From Thermococcus indicus (GTDB lineage Archaea; Methanobacteriota_B; Thermococci; Thermococcales; Thermococcaceae), in contig NZ_CP040846.1 in NCBI RefSeq assembly GCF_006274605.1, positions 496,001 to 560,000 on the forward strand: a stretch of 64,000 nucleotides of DNA. The letters run 5' to 3'. Under the pieces are notes generated by a model. The model was not told the origin of the DNA, made no database searches, and saw only the letters and a list, made by a program, of their open reading frames with translations. Positions within the stretch are counted from its first letter, which is position 1. Every line of letters starts with the position of its first letter. A program made the translations under genes and the position numbers. Below are positions 63,842 to 64,000 of the stretch, one piece after another.

Positions 63842-64000
63842 ATGGGGTTCAGAAACGTAGTGTTCGCGATTGAAAGGTACTTCCCCGAGGTTGAGCGGCC
63901 CAAGAGGCACGTGCCGCTTAAGGAAAAGTTCATGTGGACAGGGATCGTTCTGCTGCTGTACTTCATTCTCGCGGAGATTCCGCTCTACGGAATTCCCGCC
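63842..64000 (+). CDS. secY: Preprotein translocase subunit SecY, 5' part
   Basis: Only the first 53 codons are in the window. They encode [20 protein letters not shown], then [14 protein letters not shown] and the first transmembrane helix ([18 protein letters not shown]), which matches archaeal SecY, the channel subunit of the translocon. GGCGGGTG lies before the ATG. Its place directly after rpl15 is the conserved archaeal order. The gene continues past the window edge. Confidence 0.92.
   Translation, partial: MGFRNVVFAIERYFPEVERPKRHVPLKEKFMWTGIVLLLYFILAEIPLYGIPA

Overview
The window comes from a hyperthermophilic euryarchaeon of the order Thermococcales, most likely a GC-rich Thermococcus. 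The reasons are gene content and order (exosome superoperon with psmA, gins23-mcm operon, four-subunit soluble NiFe hydrogenase, archaeal L3-to-SecY ribosomal protein operon), very tight coding, GGTGA-type ribosome binding sites with frequent GTG starts, and TATA-box promoters. No rRNA, tRNA, CRISPR array, transposase or replication origin was recognised.

Layout. 0-3.9 kb: a DUF4152 protein, an indolepyruvate oxidoreductase alpha subunit (iorA) with no iorB beside it, and small metabolic genes (MazG-like, HIT). 3.9-9.6 kb: psmA-sbds-rrp4-rrp41-rrp42, then a small membrane protein, SepF and a ZPR1 zinc-finger protein. 9.6-12.5 kb: ASCH protein, a membrane protein with a probable 1-base frameshift, homoserine dehydrogenase and a four-CBS protein. 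12.5-16.3 kb: sodium-pumping methylmalonyl-CoA decarboxylase operon, whose beta-subunit gene is frameshifted near its end. 16.3-22.9 kb: aIF2-beta, then a replication operon gins23-mcm, with mcm interrupted by three inteins. 22.9-31.9 kb: a phosphodiesterase, uncharacterised genes, rtcA, two UPF0175/DUF3368 toxin-antitoxin pairs, a broken uncharacterised gene, and a coupled cluster of two DUF257 genes, a small beta-barrel protein and a TatD-like hydrolase. 31.9-41.1 kb: a soluble NiFe hydrogenase operon (beta-gamma-delta-alpha) divergent from a NuoE-NuoF-(GltD/NuoG fusion) operon; the shared promoter carries an excellent SurR-type palindrome. 41.1-49.4 kb: two class V aminotransferases, an asparagine synthetase-related class II synthetase, a P-loop ATPase, a membrane protein, an MFS transporter, ribosomal protein L10e behind a long structured leader, and an RNA ligase. 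49.4-51.2 kb: a gene-free stretch packed with about 23 short-loop inverted repeats arranged quasi-periodically. 51.2-64 kb: RNA methyltransferase plus the ribosomal operon from L3 into secY, which runs off the window.

Together the genes cover RNA and protein turnover, the replicative helicase, peptide and propionyl-type fermentation, H2/NAD(P)H redox balancing under likely sulfur control, and translation. The features most worth a second look are the hairpin array at 49.36-51.13 kb, the SurR-type operator joining hydrogenase and NuoEF-like operons, the third mcm intein with an unrecognised central domain, the L10e leader with mutually exclusive stems, and three genes whose frames break at simple-sequence runs.
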